A stretch of DNA of 64,000 nucleotides from Phycisphaeraceae bacterium (GCA_020639195.1 JACKHB010000002.1:434001-498000); one strand, 5' to 3'; shown: positions 35,020 through 44,461, numbered from the stretch's first letter. Translations and numbers: made by a program. Notes: generated from the letters alone by a model not told the origin.

Positions 35020-36443
35020 CGCAATCCGTATTCCTTGAGCTTGCGATACAGCGTCCGCTCGCCGATCCCCAGCATCTTTGCGGCCTTTTCACGGTTGCCG
35101 CCCGTGAGCCGGAGCGTCTCGCGGATCGCGCGCTTTTCGATCTGCTCAAGACTGGCGCCAGCCAGGGCGACTCCTGGGTCCTCGTCGTCGCCCTCGGACG
35201 AGACGTCCGCGGGGATGTGGCGGAGGTCGATGATCGTCGGCCCGTCGCCGGAGGACTCTCCCATGGCCATCACCACCATGTTCTGGACCACGTTGAGCAA
35301 TTGCCGGACGTTGCCGGGCCATCGCGCCTGTGTCAGGCGCATGATCGCGGCGTCGGTGATCTCCGGAACGGGCCCGTCGCCGCCCATTTCCGAGGCAAAG
35401 CGGGCGATGGCATGGTGAACGATGCGCGGGATGTCGTCGCGCCGGTCCCGAAGGGGCGGCAGATGCACGTGGGCGCCGTTGATACGGAAATAGAGGTCCT
35501 CGCGGAACGCGCCGTCCTCGACCATGTGCTTGAGGTCGCGGTTGGTGGCGCTGACGAATCGAACATCGACCCGGCGCGACTCGTTGGAGCCGAGCCGCAC
35601 GACCTCGCCCGACTCCAGGACACGCAGCAGCTTGGCCTGCATCGTCAGCGGCATGTCGCCGATCTCGTCGAGGAAGAGCGTGCCGCCGTCGGCGTACTCG
35701 AAGACGCCCTCTCGGTCCTTGTCCGCGCCCGTGTATGCCCCGCGAACGTGCCCGAAGAGCTGATCCTCCAGCAGGCTCTCGGCCTGTCCGGCGCAGTTCA
35801 TCGTGACCAACCTCTTGGCGCTGCGGCGCGAACCGGCGTGGACGGCGCGGGCGATGAGTTCCTTGCCGGTGCCGCTCTCGCCGGTGATCAGCACGGCGAG
35901 GGTCGACTGCGCCACGGTGCGGACGGTGCGCAGGATCTGGCGCATCGGCTCGGAACCGGCGACGATGCCCTCGGCGCCGTCGTGCTGGACGAGGCCGGAA
36001 AGTTCGCCGGACTCGTGACGGAGCACGACCGTGGAGGCGGCGCGCTGCACGACTTCCCTGAACACCTCCAGGTCCAACGGCTTTTCGACGAAGTCGTACG
36101 CGCCGTGCTTGAACGCGGCGCGGGCGGTCGAGACGTCCCCATGGGCCGTGACCATGATGGTCTCGGTCTCCGGCTGGAGCTGTCGCGCCGCCTGGAGCAC
36201 CCTGAGCCCGGCGTCGTGTCCGTCGGGGGCGGTTCCCTCCTGTCCGGCGGACGCGGGCATGCGAAGGTCGGTGATGATGACGTCGAAGGCGCCGGCCCGG
36301 AGTTCCTCCATCGCGGCGGCCACCGAGTTCACGATCGTGCAGACGTGGCCGGGCCGTCGGAGCGCCTCGGCCATGACATCGGCGTGCTCGGGCTCGTCCT
36401 CCACGATGAGCACCTGGGCGCGAACGCGCTGCGGTTCGGTCAT
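35016..36443 (-). CDS. Sigma-54-dependent response regulator, NtrC family
   Basis: The 475-residue protein has a receiver domain (phosphorylated Asp is D59 in FDVIITDLRMP), an AAA+ domain with Walker A GESGTGKE (188-195), the sigma-54 contact loop GAYTGA (235-240, the usual sequence is GAFTGA) and Walker B GGTLFLDEIGD (253-263), and a C-terminal Fis-type helix-turn-helix (GGNREKAAKMLGIGERTLYRKL). A receiver insertion of about 12 residues (ASAGQEGTAPDGHDAGL region) follows the phospho-Asp strand. No histidine kinase adjoins. Its ATG overlaps the ruvC stop by 4 bases. Confidence 0.93.
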   Translation of the reverse strand: MTEPQRVRAQVLIVEDEPEHADVMAEALRRPGHVCTIVNSVAAAMEELRAGAFDVIITDLRMPASAGQEGTAPDGHDAGLRVLQAARQLQPETETIMVTAHGDVSTARAAFKHGAYDFVEKPLDLEVFREVVQRAASTVVLRHESGELSGLVQHDGAEGIVAGSEPMRQILRTVRTVAQSTLAVLITGESGTGKELIARAVHAGSRRSAKRLVTMNCAGQAESLLEDQLFGHVRGAYTGADKDREGVFEYADGGTLFLDEIGDMPLTMQAKLLRVLESGEVVRLGSNESRRVDVRFVSATNRDLKHMVEDGAFREDLYFRINGAHVHLPPLRDRRDDIPRIVHHAIARFASEMGGDGPVPEITDAAIMRLTQARWPGNVRQLLNVVQNMVVMAMGESSGDGPTIIDLRHIPADVSSEGDDEDPGVALAGASLEQIEKRAIRETLRLTGGNREKAAKMLGIGERTLYRKLKEYGLR

Positions 36444-36955
36444 GCGTGGATCGTATCACGGGGCTGCGCACGACCAGCGGCGCGGCTCAGGGCGTAGAGG
36501 GCGATCGCCAGCGCATCGGCAACGTCCGGCGGCTTGGGGAGGTGTTCCAGGCGAAACCGGTCCTGGATGGCCCGCTGGATCTGTTCCTTGCTCGCGTGGC
36601 CGTGCCCGGTCATGGACTTCTTGACGGCGGTGGGCCGGACTTCGATCAGCGGAACGCCGGCGCGCTCGATGGCCAGGAGGATGACGCCGCGGGCGTGCCC
36701 CATGGCGATCGCGGTGCTTGGGTGCTTGTAGTGCGCGAACAACTGCTCGACACCGACGGCGTCGGGCGCGACGCGCTCGAGCAGTTCGCGAAAGTCACGA
36801 TCCAGCTCGGCCAGTCGCGCGGAGATTGAGGGCGCCGGAGACGATCCACAGAGGCGAAACACGCCGGCCTCCAGCAGGCTGGCCCGGGCGACGCCCCCAT
36901 CGACACAGCCATAGCCGGTGAGGCGAAGTCCGGGATCGACGCCCAGAACCCGCAT
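36440..36955 (-). CDS. ruvC: Holliday junction endonuclease RuvC
   Basis: RuvC cuts four-way junctions made during recombination. The 171-residue protein begins MRVLGVDPGLRLTGYG, with the first catalytic Asp at D7, then VGVEQLF (Glu), and PPDVADALAIALYAL carries the last Asp pair. GHGHASKEQIQ is also typical. The gene overlaps the response regulator by 4 bases, and the zinc-ribbon gene ends one base before its start, so the three genes form a tight operon. ruvA and ruvB are not in this window. Confidence 0.95.
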   Translation of the reverse strand: MRVLGVDPGLRLTGYGCVDGGVARASLLEAGVFRLCGSSPAPSISARLAELDRDFRELLERVAPDAVGVEQLFAHYKHPSTAIAMGHARGVILLAIERAGVPLIEVRPTAVKKSMTGHGHASKEQIQRAIQDRFRLEHLPKPPDVADALAIALYALSRAAGRAQPRDTIHA

Positions 36956-37165
36956 TCAGGAGGGGTCCTCGCGCGAGCCGGTTCCGGACCGGTTCCAGCC
37001 GCATTCCGGGCAGCCTCCCGATATCTTGCCCTGCAGGTCGTACCCGCATTGCGGACACGTACCACCGAGACCCGACTGGTCGAACTTCCACACGAGGAAC
37101 GCCACCGCGGCAAGCATCGCGCCGGAGGCCAGGACCGGGATCATGATGAGCGAAGTGTCGTTCAT
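36956..37165 (-). CDS. Small membrane protein with zinc ribbon
   Basis: The 69-residue protein has one transmembrane helix (IMIPVLASGAMLAAVAFLVW) followed by CPQCGYDLQG and CPECGWNRSG, a rubredoxin-like CxxC/CxxC ribbon. Short proteins of this kind are frequent in planctomycetes and lack known function. The ribbon would face the cytoplasm if the N-terminus is outside, but topology is not certain. It adjoins ruvC directly. Confidence 0.85.
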   Translation of the reverse strand: MNDTSLIMIPVLASGAMLAAVAFLVWKFDQSGLGGTCPQCGYDLQGKISGGCPECGWNRSGTGSREDPS

Positions 37166-37208
37166 GCTCTGGTCCTTGGGAAACGGCGGCCGGGTATGCC
37201 AAGACAGC

Positions 37209-37814
37209 CTACCCGCCCGACCAGAATCGTGCCCAATGGATGATCGTCTTGGCGATCAGGTCCATCTCCAGATTCACCGAGTTCCCCGCGGCCAGTTCGT
37301 TCAGGGTGGTGTCCCGCAGGGTTGAGGGGATCAGCGCAACTTCGAACCATCGCTCGGCCGGGTTCAGCGCTGCCACGGTCAGCGACACGCCATCGACGGC
37401 GACCGAACCCTTGGGGGTCAGAAACTCGGCGAGCGGGTCTGGAACCTCGATTCGGACGCGATGCTGGCCGGCGCTGGAGTCGACGCCGAGCACCCGTCCC
37501 AGCCCGTCAACGTGACCCTGAACGAGGTGCCCTCCGAGAAGAGTCGATGGAGTCACGCTCGCTTCGAGGTTGCACCGCGACCCGGGAGATGCCGCGCCCA
37601 GTGTCGTGCGGGCCAACGTCTCGGGAACCACATCGAAACACAGAAACGCACCGCGACACTCGGACACCGTCAGGCAGCAGCCTCGGACGGCGATGGACTC
37701 GCCCAGAGCCGGCGAGTGGGCCCAGCCCGGGGCTTCGATCGTCAGGCGCAGCCCTGTCGGCGTTGGTTCCACCGACGTGATCGTTCCGACCGCCGAGACC
37801 AAGCCCGTAAACAT
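37209..37814 (-). CDS. ribE: Riboflavin synthase, alpha subunit
   Basis: This enzyme dismutates two 6,7-dimethyl-8-ribityllumazine molecules to riboflavin. The 201-residue protein shows the two repeated lumazine-binding barrels: MFTGLVSAVGTI and GESIAVRGCCLTV in the first, LGGHLVQGHVDGLG and KGSVAVDGVSLTV in the second. It is a standalone gene; other rib genes are not in the window. A possible -10-like GACAAT lies 8 bases before the ATG. Confidence 0.95.
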   Translation of the reverse strand: MFTGLVSAVGTITSVEPTPTGLRLTIEAPGWAHSPALGESIAVRGCCLTVSECRGAFLCFDVVPETLARTTLGAASPGSRCNLEASVTPSTLLGGHLVQGHVDGLGRVLGVDSSAGQHRVRIEVPDPLAEFLTPKGSVAVDGVSLTVAALNPAERWFEVALIPSTLRDTTLNELAAGNSVNLEMDLIAKTIIHWARFWSGG

Positions 37815-38000
37815 CCGTGATCATTGTCCGGGCGGCTCGATGTCGGCGGAAGCCGGGGAGCCTCTTGGCTTGACCCCAGTGCATCGTGGCTCCATACTCC
37901 ACCCCCCGCGGCGGCGGGGATGGACCCAGGCCAGGGTCATTCTCGCTCTCGTCCGCGGGCGCGGGAACCCGTCCCGGCTGACCCGCGGAGAGTGTGCCGT

Positions 38001-39155
38001 ATGCCACGTCTGAGCCTGCCTCACCGTTGGACTCGCGCTGGGCTGATCGCCCTGGCCGGGTGCGTGCTTCTGGGCGGATGCTCCACCGGGGGGATTCTCG
38101 GCGGCGAGCCCGACGCGCCGCCGAGCGGCCGGGGGCGCCTGGTCGTTGATGACGCCGCGTTTGCGAGATTGGGATTCCGGCGGGATTGGACCGGTTTCCC
38201 GGTGGTCTCCAAGGGCGGCTCGATCCGCGATGTGGTCGCCAGCAAGGACGTGATCCTGGCGCGCGAGTCCGGGAGCGGCGTGTCGGCCCTCATGGGCCGC
38301 TCTGGTGAGTTGCGCTGGCACACCACGCTCGCGACGCCCCTGACCAAGTTTGTGAGCATGCGGATCGGGCAATACGGCAACCGCCCCGCGGCGCTGGTGT
38401 CGAGCGAATCCACGCTCTACATCATCGATCTCGAGTCGGGCGCGTTGCTCCAGAAGCAGACGTTTTCCCGCGTCGTCAACTCGGGCCCGACCATCGTCGA
38501 CAACCTGCTGATCTACGGAACCGCAAGCGGCGAGATCCTGGCCCACACGATCTTCCCCGGGGCTAAGGCGTGGGGGCACGACCTGGACGGGCCGATCGAA
38601 TCCGGACCCGTTCACAAGGATGGCGTCGTCCTGGGAGTCGCCGAGTCTGGGCAGATGGCGTTCCTGGAGGCGCACACGGGCGAGTTGATCACACGCCGCG
38701 CGATCTACCGCGGCGCGACGGTGGATCCCGCGATCGGTCAGGACTTCCTCGTGGTGGCCAGCCGTGATCAGGCCGTGTACGCCTATGAGCCCGCGACGGG
38801 CCGTCAGGTGTGGAGGCTGCCCACGCCGTACCCGCTCACCAGTCAGCCCGTCGCGCACGACGGGGCGGTGTACCTGGCGATTCCCGAGCGCGGCATGGTG
38901 GCGCTCGACGAGCACACGGGACGAGAGATCTGGACCAACGCCGAGGTCACCGGCGTCGTGATCGGTGTGTCGCGCGGGCGCCTGCTGATCTACAACGGCG
39001 CCACGGCCTTTCTTGTGGGCGTCGCGACGGGCGATGTCGAGCAGCGCGTGGACCTTCCCGGCGTGGCTCGGCTGCTGACGGACTCGTTCGTCGATGGCAA
39101 CCTGTTTGCCATTGGCGGAACCGCGGGCGTCGCGAAGTTCGTCACCCGGTACTAG
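38001..39155 (+). CDS. PQQ-like beta-propeller lipoprotein, BamB-like
   Basis: The 384-residue protein has a lipoprotein signal with lipobox LLGGC, then a series of PQQ-type blades: GELRWHTTLATPL, GALLQKQTF, EILAHTI, GRQVWRLPTPYPL and TGREIWTNAEV. It resembles BamB, which helps insert outer-membrane proteins, but such propellers also occur in other roles. GCGGAG precedes the ATG. It ends 2 bases before the purH GTG, so the two may be one operon, without obvious functional link. Confidence 0.82.
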   Translation: MPRLSLPHRWTRAGLIALAGCVLLGGCSTGGILGGEPDAPPSGRGRLVVDDAAFARLGFRRDWTGFPVVSKGGSIRDVVASKDVILARESGSGVSALMGRSGELRWHTTLATPLTKFVSMRIGQYGNRPAALVSSESTLYIIDLESGALLQKQTFSRVVNSGPTIVDNLLIYGTASGEILAHTIFPGAKAWGHDLDGPIESGPVHKDGVVLGVAESGQMAFLEAHTGELITRRAIYRGATVDPAIGQDFLVVASRDQAVYAYEPATGRQVWRLPTPYPLTSQPVAHDGAVYLAIPERGMVALDEHTGREIWTNAEVTGVVIGVSRGRLLIYNGATAFLVGVATGDVEQRVDLPGVARLLTDSFVDGNLFAIGGTAGVAKFVTRY

Positions 39156-39157
39156 CG

Positions 39158-40750
39158 GTGACCGGCGCGGTCCGCATCCGGCGTGCGCTGCTTTCCGTGA
39201 GCGACAAGTCCGGCCTCGCGACGTTCGCTCGCGCGCTGGCGGCGCACGGCGCGGAGTTGCTCTCCACCGGTGGCACCGCGGAGGTGCTTCGGCGCGATGG
39301 ACTTGAGGTCGTCTCGATCGAGCAGTTGGCAGGCGTGGCGGAGATGCTCGACGGGCGCGTCAAGACCCTGCAGCCCGCCGTGCACGCGGGGATACTCGCG
39401 CGGCGCGACGATCCCCGCCACATGGATGCGCTGCGTGAGGCGGGCATCGCCCCCATCGACCTCGTGTGTGTCAACCTCTATCCGTTCGAGAGGACGATCG
39501 CCGGGGCCGGGGTCACCCGCGAGGAGGCGATCGAGCAGATCGATGTGGGCGGGCCGGCCATGATCCGAGCCGCCGCGAAGAACGCGGAGTACGTCGTGGT
39601 CGTGACGTCTCCGTCGCAGTACGACCTGATCATCGCGGAACTGGAATCCTCCGAAGGAGGCGTCGGCGAGCCGCTGCGCCGGGCGCTGGCGTCCGCCGCG
39701 TTCGCCAGGACCGCTGCGTACGACGCGCACATCGCGACGTACCTGCAAGCAGAGCCGACAGACGCCTTCCCGCGGACGCTGGTCCTTCACGCCGAGCGGG
39801 CCATGAGCCTTCGATACGGAGAAAACCCGCACCAGAGCGCGGCGCTGTATCGGATGCCTGGCGACACCGGGCCATCCATCGCTCGGGCCACGCAACACCA
39901 CGGCAAGGAACTGGGATACAACAACATCGCCGACGCGGACGCGGCGCTCGCGCTCGTTGCCGCGCTACACAGGCTCGACCCGAGCGCCGTGGGCGCGTGC
40001 GTGGTCAAGCACGGCAACCCATGCGGCTGTGGAGCGGCGGCGAGCGGTACGACGGCGGTGAGCCTCGCGCTGGACGGCGATCCGCTTGCGGCGTACGGCG
40101 GGGTTTTCGCGGCCAACCGACCTCTCGATGCGCCAATGGCGGAGCGGCTGTGCGCCGACGACGCGTTCCTGGAAGTGGTGGTGGCCCCCGGCTTCGAGGG
40201 CGCGGCGCTGGATCGTCTCCGCTCGCGCTGGAAGAACGTGCGGCTCCTGGAGGTCGGCCGTTCCGAAAGATCATCGAGCCGGCGGATCGGCCTCAGGTCG
40301 ATCCACGGCGGGCTCCTGATGCAGACCCTCGATGTCCAGGCCCCAAAGCCATCCGACTGGGTTCATCGCGCCGGTCCGAAGCCAACGAGCGATCAACTCC
40401 GAACTGGGGCGTTCCTGGAAGTCGTCGGCGGCGCCCTGCTCTCCAACGCCGTGTGCATCGGGCGCAACGACGGCGACGGTCCCACTCTGGCCGGGGCGGG
40501 GGCGGGCCAGATGGACCGTGTGACGGCCTGCCGGCTGGCCGTTGAGAAGGCCGGTCAGCGTGCCCGCGGCGCTGTGGCCTACAGCGACGCGTTCTTCCCG
40601 TTCTCCGATGGACCGCAGACCCTGATCGATGCGGGGGTATCGATGATCGTCCACCCCGGGGGCGCAAAGCGGGACGACGCCACGTTCGAGGCTTGCGGGC
40701 GGGCGGGGGTGTGCTGCGTGACCACCGGATTCAGACGGTTCCGCCACTAA
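39158..40750 (+). CDS. purH: Bifunctional AICAR formyltransferase/IMP cyclohydrolase
   Basis: PurH performs the last two steps of IMP synthesis. The 530-residue protein has the N-terminal cyclohydrolase (RALLSVSDKSGL, STGGTAEVLR, GRVKTLQPAVHAGIL) and the C-terminal formyltransferase (RYGENPHQSA, VKHGNPCGCG, AYSDAFFPFSDGP, HPGGAKRD). Length is normal. The GTG start follows the lipoprotein stop with one base between and has no ribosome site; it is placed from homology with the usual RALLSVSDK opening. It is not linked to purL in this window. Confidence 0.95.
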   Translation: MTGAVRIRRALLSVSDKSGLATFARALAAHGAELLSTGGTAEVLRRDGLEVVSIEQLAGVAEMLDGRVKTLQPAVHAGILARRDDPRHMDALREAGIAPIDLVCVNLYPFERTIAGAGVTREEAIEQIDVGGPAMIRAAAKNAEYVVVVTSPSQYDLIIAELESSEGGVGEPLRRALASAAFARTAAYDAHIATYLQAEPTDAFPRTLVLHAERAMSLRYGENPHQSAALYRMPGDTGPSIARATQHHGKELGYNNIADADAALALVAALHRLDPSAVGACVVKHGNPCGCGAAASGTTAVSLALDGDPLAAYGGVFAANRPLDAPMAERLCADDAFLEVVVAPGFEGAALDRLRSRWKNVRLLEVGRSERSSSRRIGLRSIHGGLLMQTLDVQAPKPSDWVHRAGPKPTSDQLRTGAFLEVVGGALLSNAVCIGRNDGDGPTLAGAGAGQMDRVTACRLAVEKAGQRARGAVAYSDAFFPFSDGPQTLIDAGVSMIVHPGGAKRDDATFEACGRAGVCCVTTGFRRFRH

Positions 40751-40917
40751 GCAGAGAGGGTTCCAGCCTCATCCCTGCTCCGGTAACCCACTGTCAAGAT
40801 TCCGCAAGACCCTGACGCGCACCGACTTGGGGCGGCTGAAGCTGTTGATTGCGGCGGGCCGATCCCATACCAATATGCTGCCTCCGATCGGGCTGTCCGG
40901 CGGGTGGCGAGACGGGA

Positions 40918-41628
40918 ATGTCCCACGCAAGGCACGACAGGAAGGCGCACATCGACGACGAGGACGCCGCTGTCGGCGTTGTGGGCGCGGATGGCGTGCT
41001 CGCCATCCGCAACGAGGGGCTCGATGCCAAGGTCCTGGTCCTGAATCGCATCTACATGGCGGTCCGGGTGATCACGGCGCGACGGGCGTTCTGCCTGCTC
41101 GCCCGTGACGCGGCGGAAGTCATCGACGTTCATCAGGGGCAGTACCTCAACTACGACTTCGAGTCGTGGACGGAGATCGCGGCCCTGCGCGAGGTCTTCC
41201 CGCGTGAGCAGTACGACTGGGTGCGGACGGTGGGCCTTGAGATCCCCGTGCCACGCATCATCCGGCTGCTCGGCTACGACCGCCTCCCGCGGCAGGAGGT
41301 CCGCCTGAATCGGCGCAACCTGTTCGCGCGCGACCGGAACATGTGCCAGTATTGCGGCAAGCACTTCACGACGGCGGAACTGTCGATCGACCACGTGGTG
41401 CCGCGGATCATGGGCGGCAAGGACTCGTGGGACAATCTCGTGTGCGCCTGCATCCGGTGCAACGCGCGCAAGGGCGGGCGCACGCCCGACCAGGCGTCGA
41501 TGCGCCTGATCCGACCGCCGGTGCGCCCGAAGCGCAACCCGATGATCTCGCTAAGACTCGGACAGCGCAAGTACGAGTCCTGGCGCGCGTTCCTCGACGA
41601 CGCGTACTGGTCGGTCGAACTCAAGTAG
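40918..41628 (+). CDS. HNH endonuclease family protein
   Basis: The 236-residue protein has an N-terminal half of unknown fold (LVLNRIYMAVRVITARRAF, HQGQYLNYDFESW) and a C-terminal HNH domain: CQYCGKHF (first Cys pair), SIDHVVPRIMGGKDSWDN and CIRCNARKGGRTP (second Cys pair). The composition matches the chromosomal family of HNH proteins found in many phyla, not linked to a phage or restriction system here. ATG 40918 gives a soluble start. It probably nicks or cleaves DNA; targets are unknown. Confidence 0.85.
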   Translation: MSHARHDRKAHIDDEDAAVGVVGADGVLAIRNEGLDAKVLVLNRIYMAVRVITARRAFCLLARDAAEVIDVHQGQYLNYDFESWTEIAALREVFPREQYDWVRTVGLEIPVPRIIRLLGYDRLPRQEVRLNRRNLFARDRNMCQYCGKHFTTAELSIDHVVPRIMGGKDSWDNLVCACIRCNARKGGRTPDQASMRLIRPPVRPKRNPMISLRLGQRKYESWRAFLDDAYWSVELK

Positions 41629-41637
41629 GCCGCCGCC

Positions 41638-42204
41638 TCAGTCGGCCGAGATCACCCACGATGCGCCCGAACGACGTTCGGTCGCCCTTGCGCTGTGGCC
41701 CGTGGTGAGTTCCAGCCGATCGCCCGGTTGCGGAAACACCGTTTCGTCGCCCTGGTCGGCGACGTATCGGGCAAGCGCCTGGAGATCGGCCGGTCCCGTG
41801 CGCCAGGTCCATTTGCCGCCCTCGGGGCGCAGGGCGAGGAGCCGAACGTCCTTGAGCGACGCGTGGCCCACGGGCATGTTCTCCAGCATTCCCTTGTAAT
41901 GCACGACTCCCACGAGGAAGAACTGCCAGGTGCTCCCTTCCATCTCGGCGCGCCCGAGGATCACTCCGTGCACATCGTCGCGGTTGGCCGGGAAGATCTC
42001 GATCCCTCCCGCGCGCGGGCCGAGCCAGTCGAACCGATCGCCCGACTCCGACGCCAGGCGAAGCGAGTTGAGATCGCCATTGCCCTGATCGCGCACGTAG
42101 CGTTCCACGCTGCCCCGCCAGGCTCGAAGAGGATCCACGCCGCATCCGGACAGCACCACGGACAGCACAATCAGCGGCAAAGCGAGCCCGAGTCGACGCG
42201 TCAT
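41638..42204 (-). CDS. Lipoprotein, unknown function
   Basis: The 188-residue protein has a lipoprotein signal (LIVLSVVLSGCGVDPL). The mature part contains RAWRGSVERYVRDQGNGDLNSLR and WTWRTGPADLQALARYVADQG, mostly helical plus short strands; no domain is recognised. It starts inside the last codon of the ankyrin gene (4-base overlap), so it depends on that operon. A partnership with the ankyrin protein is plausible but untested. Confidence 0.75.
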   Translation of the reverse strand: MTRRLGLALPLIVLSVVLSGCGVDPLRAWRGSVERYVRDQGNGDLNSLRLASESGDRFDWLGPRAGGIEIFPANRDDVHGVILGRAEMEGSTWQFFLVGVVHYKGMLENMPVGHASLKDVRLLALRPEGGKWTWRTGPADLQALARYVADQGDETVFPQPGDRLELTTGHSARATERRSGASWVISAD

Positions 42205-44141
42205 TCACGGACTCCCAGCGCTTCGAGACGCAGCACGTTGGCGGCCTCGAAGTTGCGTCGCCGCCATGCAATGTCTCGCGCTGTTTCGCCCCGCGCGCTG
42301 CGGGCATCGAACCGCGCACCGGCGTCAAGAAGCATCGCTACCAGCGGCGCTTCTCCCGCGAACGCGGCCTCGTGCAGTGGAGACATGCCGCGCTGATCGC
42401 TCGAGACGAGGTCCGCCCCCGCGGCCTGGAGCGCGCGCAGGACGGCGGCCGAGCCCACCCGAGCCGCGAGATGCGCCGGACGCACGCCCTGGAAATCGGC
42501 GATATCCACGCTCGCGCCGGCCCGGATCAGCGCCCGCATCGCCCCGGCCTCTCGCTCGCTCGCGGCATGATGAGCCGGTGTCCACCCGAGGTCGTCGAGT
42601 CGATCGAGCCGCGCGCCGGCCCCCGCCAGGGCTCCGATCGCCTCGCTCGCGCCCGCCCGGGCCGCAAGATGGGTCGGCGTCTGGCCCAGCCGGTCGACCG
42701 CGTCGGCCGTCGCGCCGCGCGCGATCAGCTCCGAGGCGACATCGGCTCGATCGAACTCCGACGCGTCATGCAGCGGCGTACGACCCTGGGCATCGCGCAC
42801 ATCCACTCCGGCGCCGGCCTCGAGCAACATCGTCACGCTGGAGAGGTCTCCCAGCCTCGCGGCGTAGTGCAGTGCCGTACGACCCGACGCGTCCGGGGCA
42901 TCGACCTCGATCCCTGTTCCCAACGCCCAGCGCAGCGAGTCGGCCCGCCCCACCGCGGCGTGGAGGAGGGTCTCGCCGTTGCGCCCGCGCCACGCCGGGA
43001 CATCTGGTCCGGCCAGACGCGCCGCGGCGGACGCGTCGCCCTCACGGACCGCAATGAACAGGTCGTGGCCCTGCGGATAGCACACATCGGCGATCGTGAT
43101 GATCTTGTCCCACTGCTGCCGGTGGCCGTAGTCAAGGCCGAAGTAGGTCGAGAGATCGTGGGCGCGCGCGTCGAACCACGAGGGCTCTCGCCACAGGCCG
43201 TTCTCGTCGCTGTACCAGTCGAGCACCCGCTCGCCCCGTTCGATCATGCCAGAGCGGATGTGCGACCGCAGCATGGGTGTGTAGTGGTTCGGATTGAGCG
43301 CCTCGTTGAAGTGATCGCTGATGTACACGGCGAAGAAATCGCTCTCAGGCGTGACGTGATCGTTCAGGCGCCAATAGGGGCCATCGCGGACCATCATCGG
43401 CTCTCGCATCTGTCCCGCGACCATCATGGGCTCGGTCACGTTGCGGTAGAACACGTGCCCCAGATAGTCGCAAATCAGGTCGGCGTTGGAGTACACCCCG
43501 CTGGACCACCACCCCAAGAGCGTCGCCTCTCCGTAGATCGGGCTGCCGCCAGCGCCCAGGCGCACCACCGCGGCCTCGGCCTCCTCGCGGGTCTTGCCCT
43601 CCCGCCGATTCCGGTAGTACACGTCGGCGAGGATGGAGCCCTTGTCGAAGAAGTGCCCGATCTTGTCGGTGCCCATGTACACGTCGCCGAAACGGATCGT
43701 CGACGAAAAATGCAGCGTGAAGAACTTCCCGGGATCCAGGAGAGACCGCCCCGAGTAGATCGACTTCCACTCCTTGTACGCGACGATGTGCCCCGGATAC
43801 CTCTCAAGGAACCCGCCCTGATACAACCGACGCTCGAGGCCCTCGATGACCAGCTGCGCCTGGGGAAACTCGCGCCGGACGGTCTCGGCGACCTCCTCGG
43901 GCTCGTGCCAGAACTCGGCGTGCTTGCCCGTGGGATCGTGCTTGAGGCTCGACTCGATGTGCGCGTTGAGCTTGTCGCGCGCGCCGACGAGATTGTCGTA
44001 CACCATGCGCGTGAAGTACGGCTTGAGGTCGGCGAACACCTTGCCGTTGGGCATGGTGAACTGGTCGGTCTCGGTCGCCGACACCGCCCCGCAGAGCCAA
44101 AGAAGGGCCATCAGGAGCACGAGTCTCGCGCGGCTCAGCAT
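42201..44141 (-). CDS. Secreted ankyrin-repeat protein
   Basis: The 646-residue protein has a signal peptide (RLVLLMALLWLCGAVSATE). A novel N-terminal domain of about 370 residues (DKIGHFFDKGSILADVYY, YGHRQQWDK) has no known relative I can name. Eight ankyrin repeats follow (residues about 385-640), e.g. SGRTALHYAARLGDLSSV and QGRTPLHDASEFDRADV. Ankyrin stacks bind proteins, and a secreted copy suggests binding in the periplasm or outside. Its ribosome site is GGAAGGG. The gene may be the first in an operon with the small lipoprotein; an open frame continuing upstream is antisense noise. Confidence 0.8.
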   Translation of the reverse strand: MLSRARLVLLMALLWLCGAVSATETDQFTMPNGKVFADLKPYFTRMVYDNLVGARDKLNAHIESSLKHDPTGKHAEFWHEPEEVAETVRREFPQAQLVIEGLERRLYQGGFLERYPGHIVAYKEWKSIYSGRSLLDPGKFFTLHFSSTIRFGDVYMGTDKIGHFFDKGSILADVYYRNRREGKTREEAEAAVVRLGAGGSPIYGEATLLGWWSSGVYSNADLICDYLGHVFYRNVTEPMMVAGQMREPMMVRDGPYWRLNDHVTPESDFFAVYISDHFNEALNPNHYTPMLRSHIRSGMIERGERVLDWYSDENGLWREPSWFDARAHDLSTYFGLDYGHRQQWDKIITIADVCYPQGHDLFIAVREGDASAAARLAGPDVPAWRGRNGETLLHAAVGRADSLRWALGTGIEVDAPDASGRTALHYAARLGDLSSVTMLLEAGAGVDVRDAQGRTPLHDASEFDRADVASELIARGATADAVDRLGQTPTHLAARAGASEAIGALAGAGARLDRLDDLGWTPAHHAASEREAGAMRALIRAGASVDIADFQGVRPAHLAARVGSAAVLRALQAAGADLVSSDQRGMSPLHEAAFAGEAPLVAMLLDAGARFDARSARGETARDIAWRRRNFEAANVLRLEALGVRE

Positions 44142-44164
44142 TGGCCTTCCCCTTCCAGGCTCGT

Positions 44165-44461
44165 CTAGGCCCCGGCCGGCACCAGACCGTCGGCCTCCTG
44201 AGCCAGGTCGAAGTCCTTGCCGGTGATGCCGCCCGCGTCGTGCGTCGTGAGGGTCAGCGTGACCTTGTTGTACCGGATCAGAATGTCCGGATGGTGCTGG
44301 GCCCGTTCCGCGACGCTCGCGACGCGATCGACGAACGCCATCGCGTTGACGAAGTCGTCGAACTTGAATGTCCGTTGCAGGCGCCCGCTGACGAGCGCCC
44401 AATCGGGAACTTCCGCCATCGCGGCGTCGATCTGCGAATCGCTGAGCCGTTGTGGCACCAT
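44165..44461 (-). CDS. phhB: 4a-hydroxytetrahydrobiopterin dehydratase (pterin carbinolamine dehydratase)
   Basis: This enzyme recycles the pterin cofactor of aromatic amino acid hydroxylases. The 98-residue protein carries the [E/A]xxHHP motif (ERAQHHPDI), YNKVTLTLTTHDAGG and FxFxDFxxAMAF (FKFDDFVNAMAF). GGAG precedes the ATG. No hydroxylase gene is nearby, so its hydroxylase partner, if any, lies elsewhere. Confidence 0.92.
   Translation of the reverse strand: MVPQRLSDSQIDAAMAEVPDWALVSGRLQRTFKFDDFVNAMAFVDRVASVAERAQHHPDILIRYNKVTLTLTTHDAGGITGKDFDLAQEADGLVPAGA

Noticed and set aside
34725..36497. A 590-residue plus-strand frame opposite the response regulator
   Set aside because: It is antisense to a well-supported NtrC-type gene and overlaps the DUF2325-like gene out of frame.
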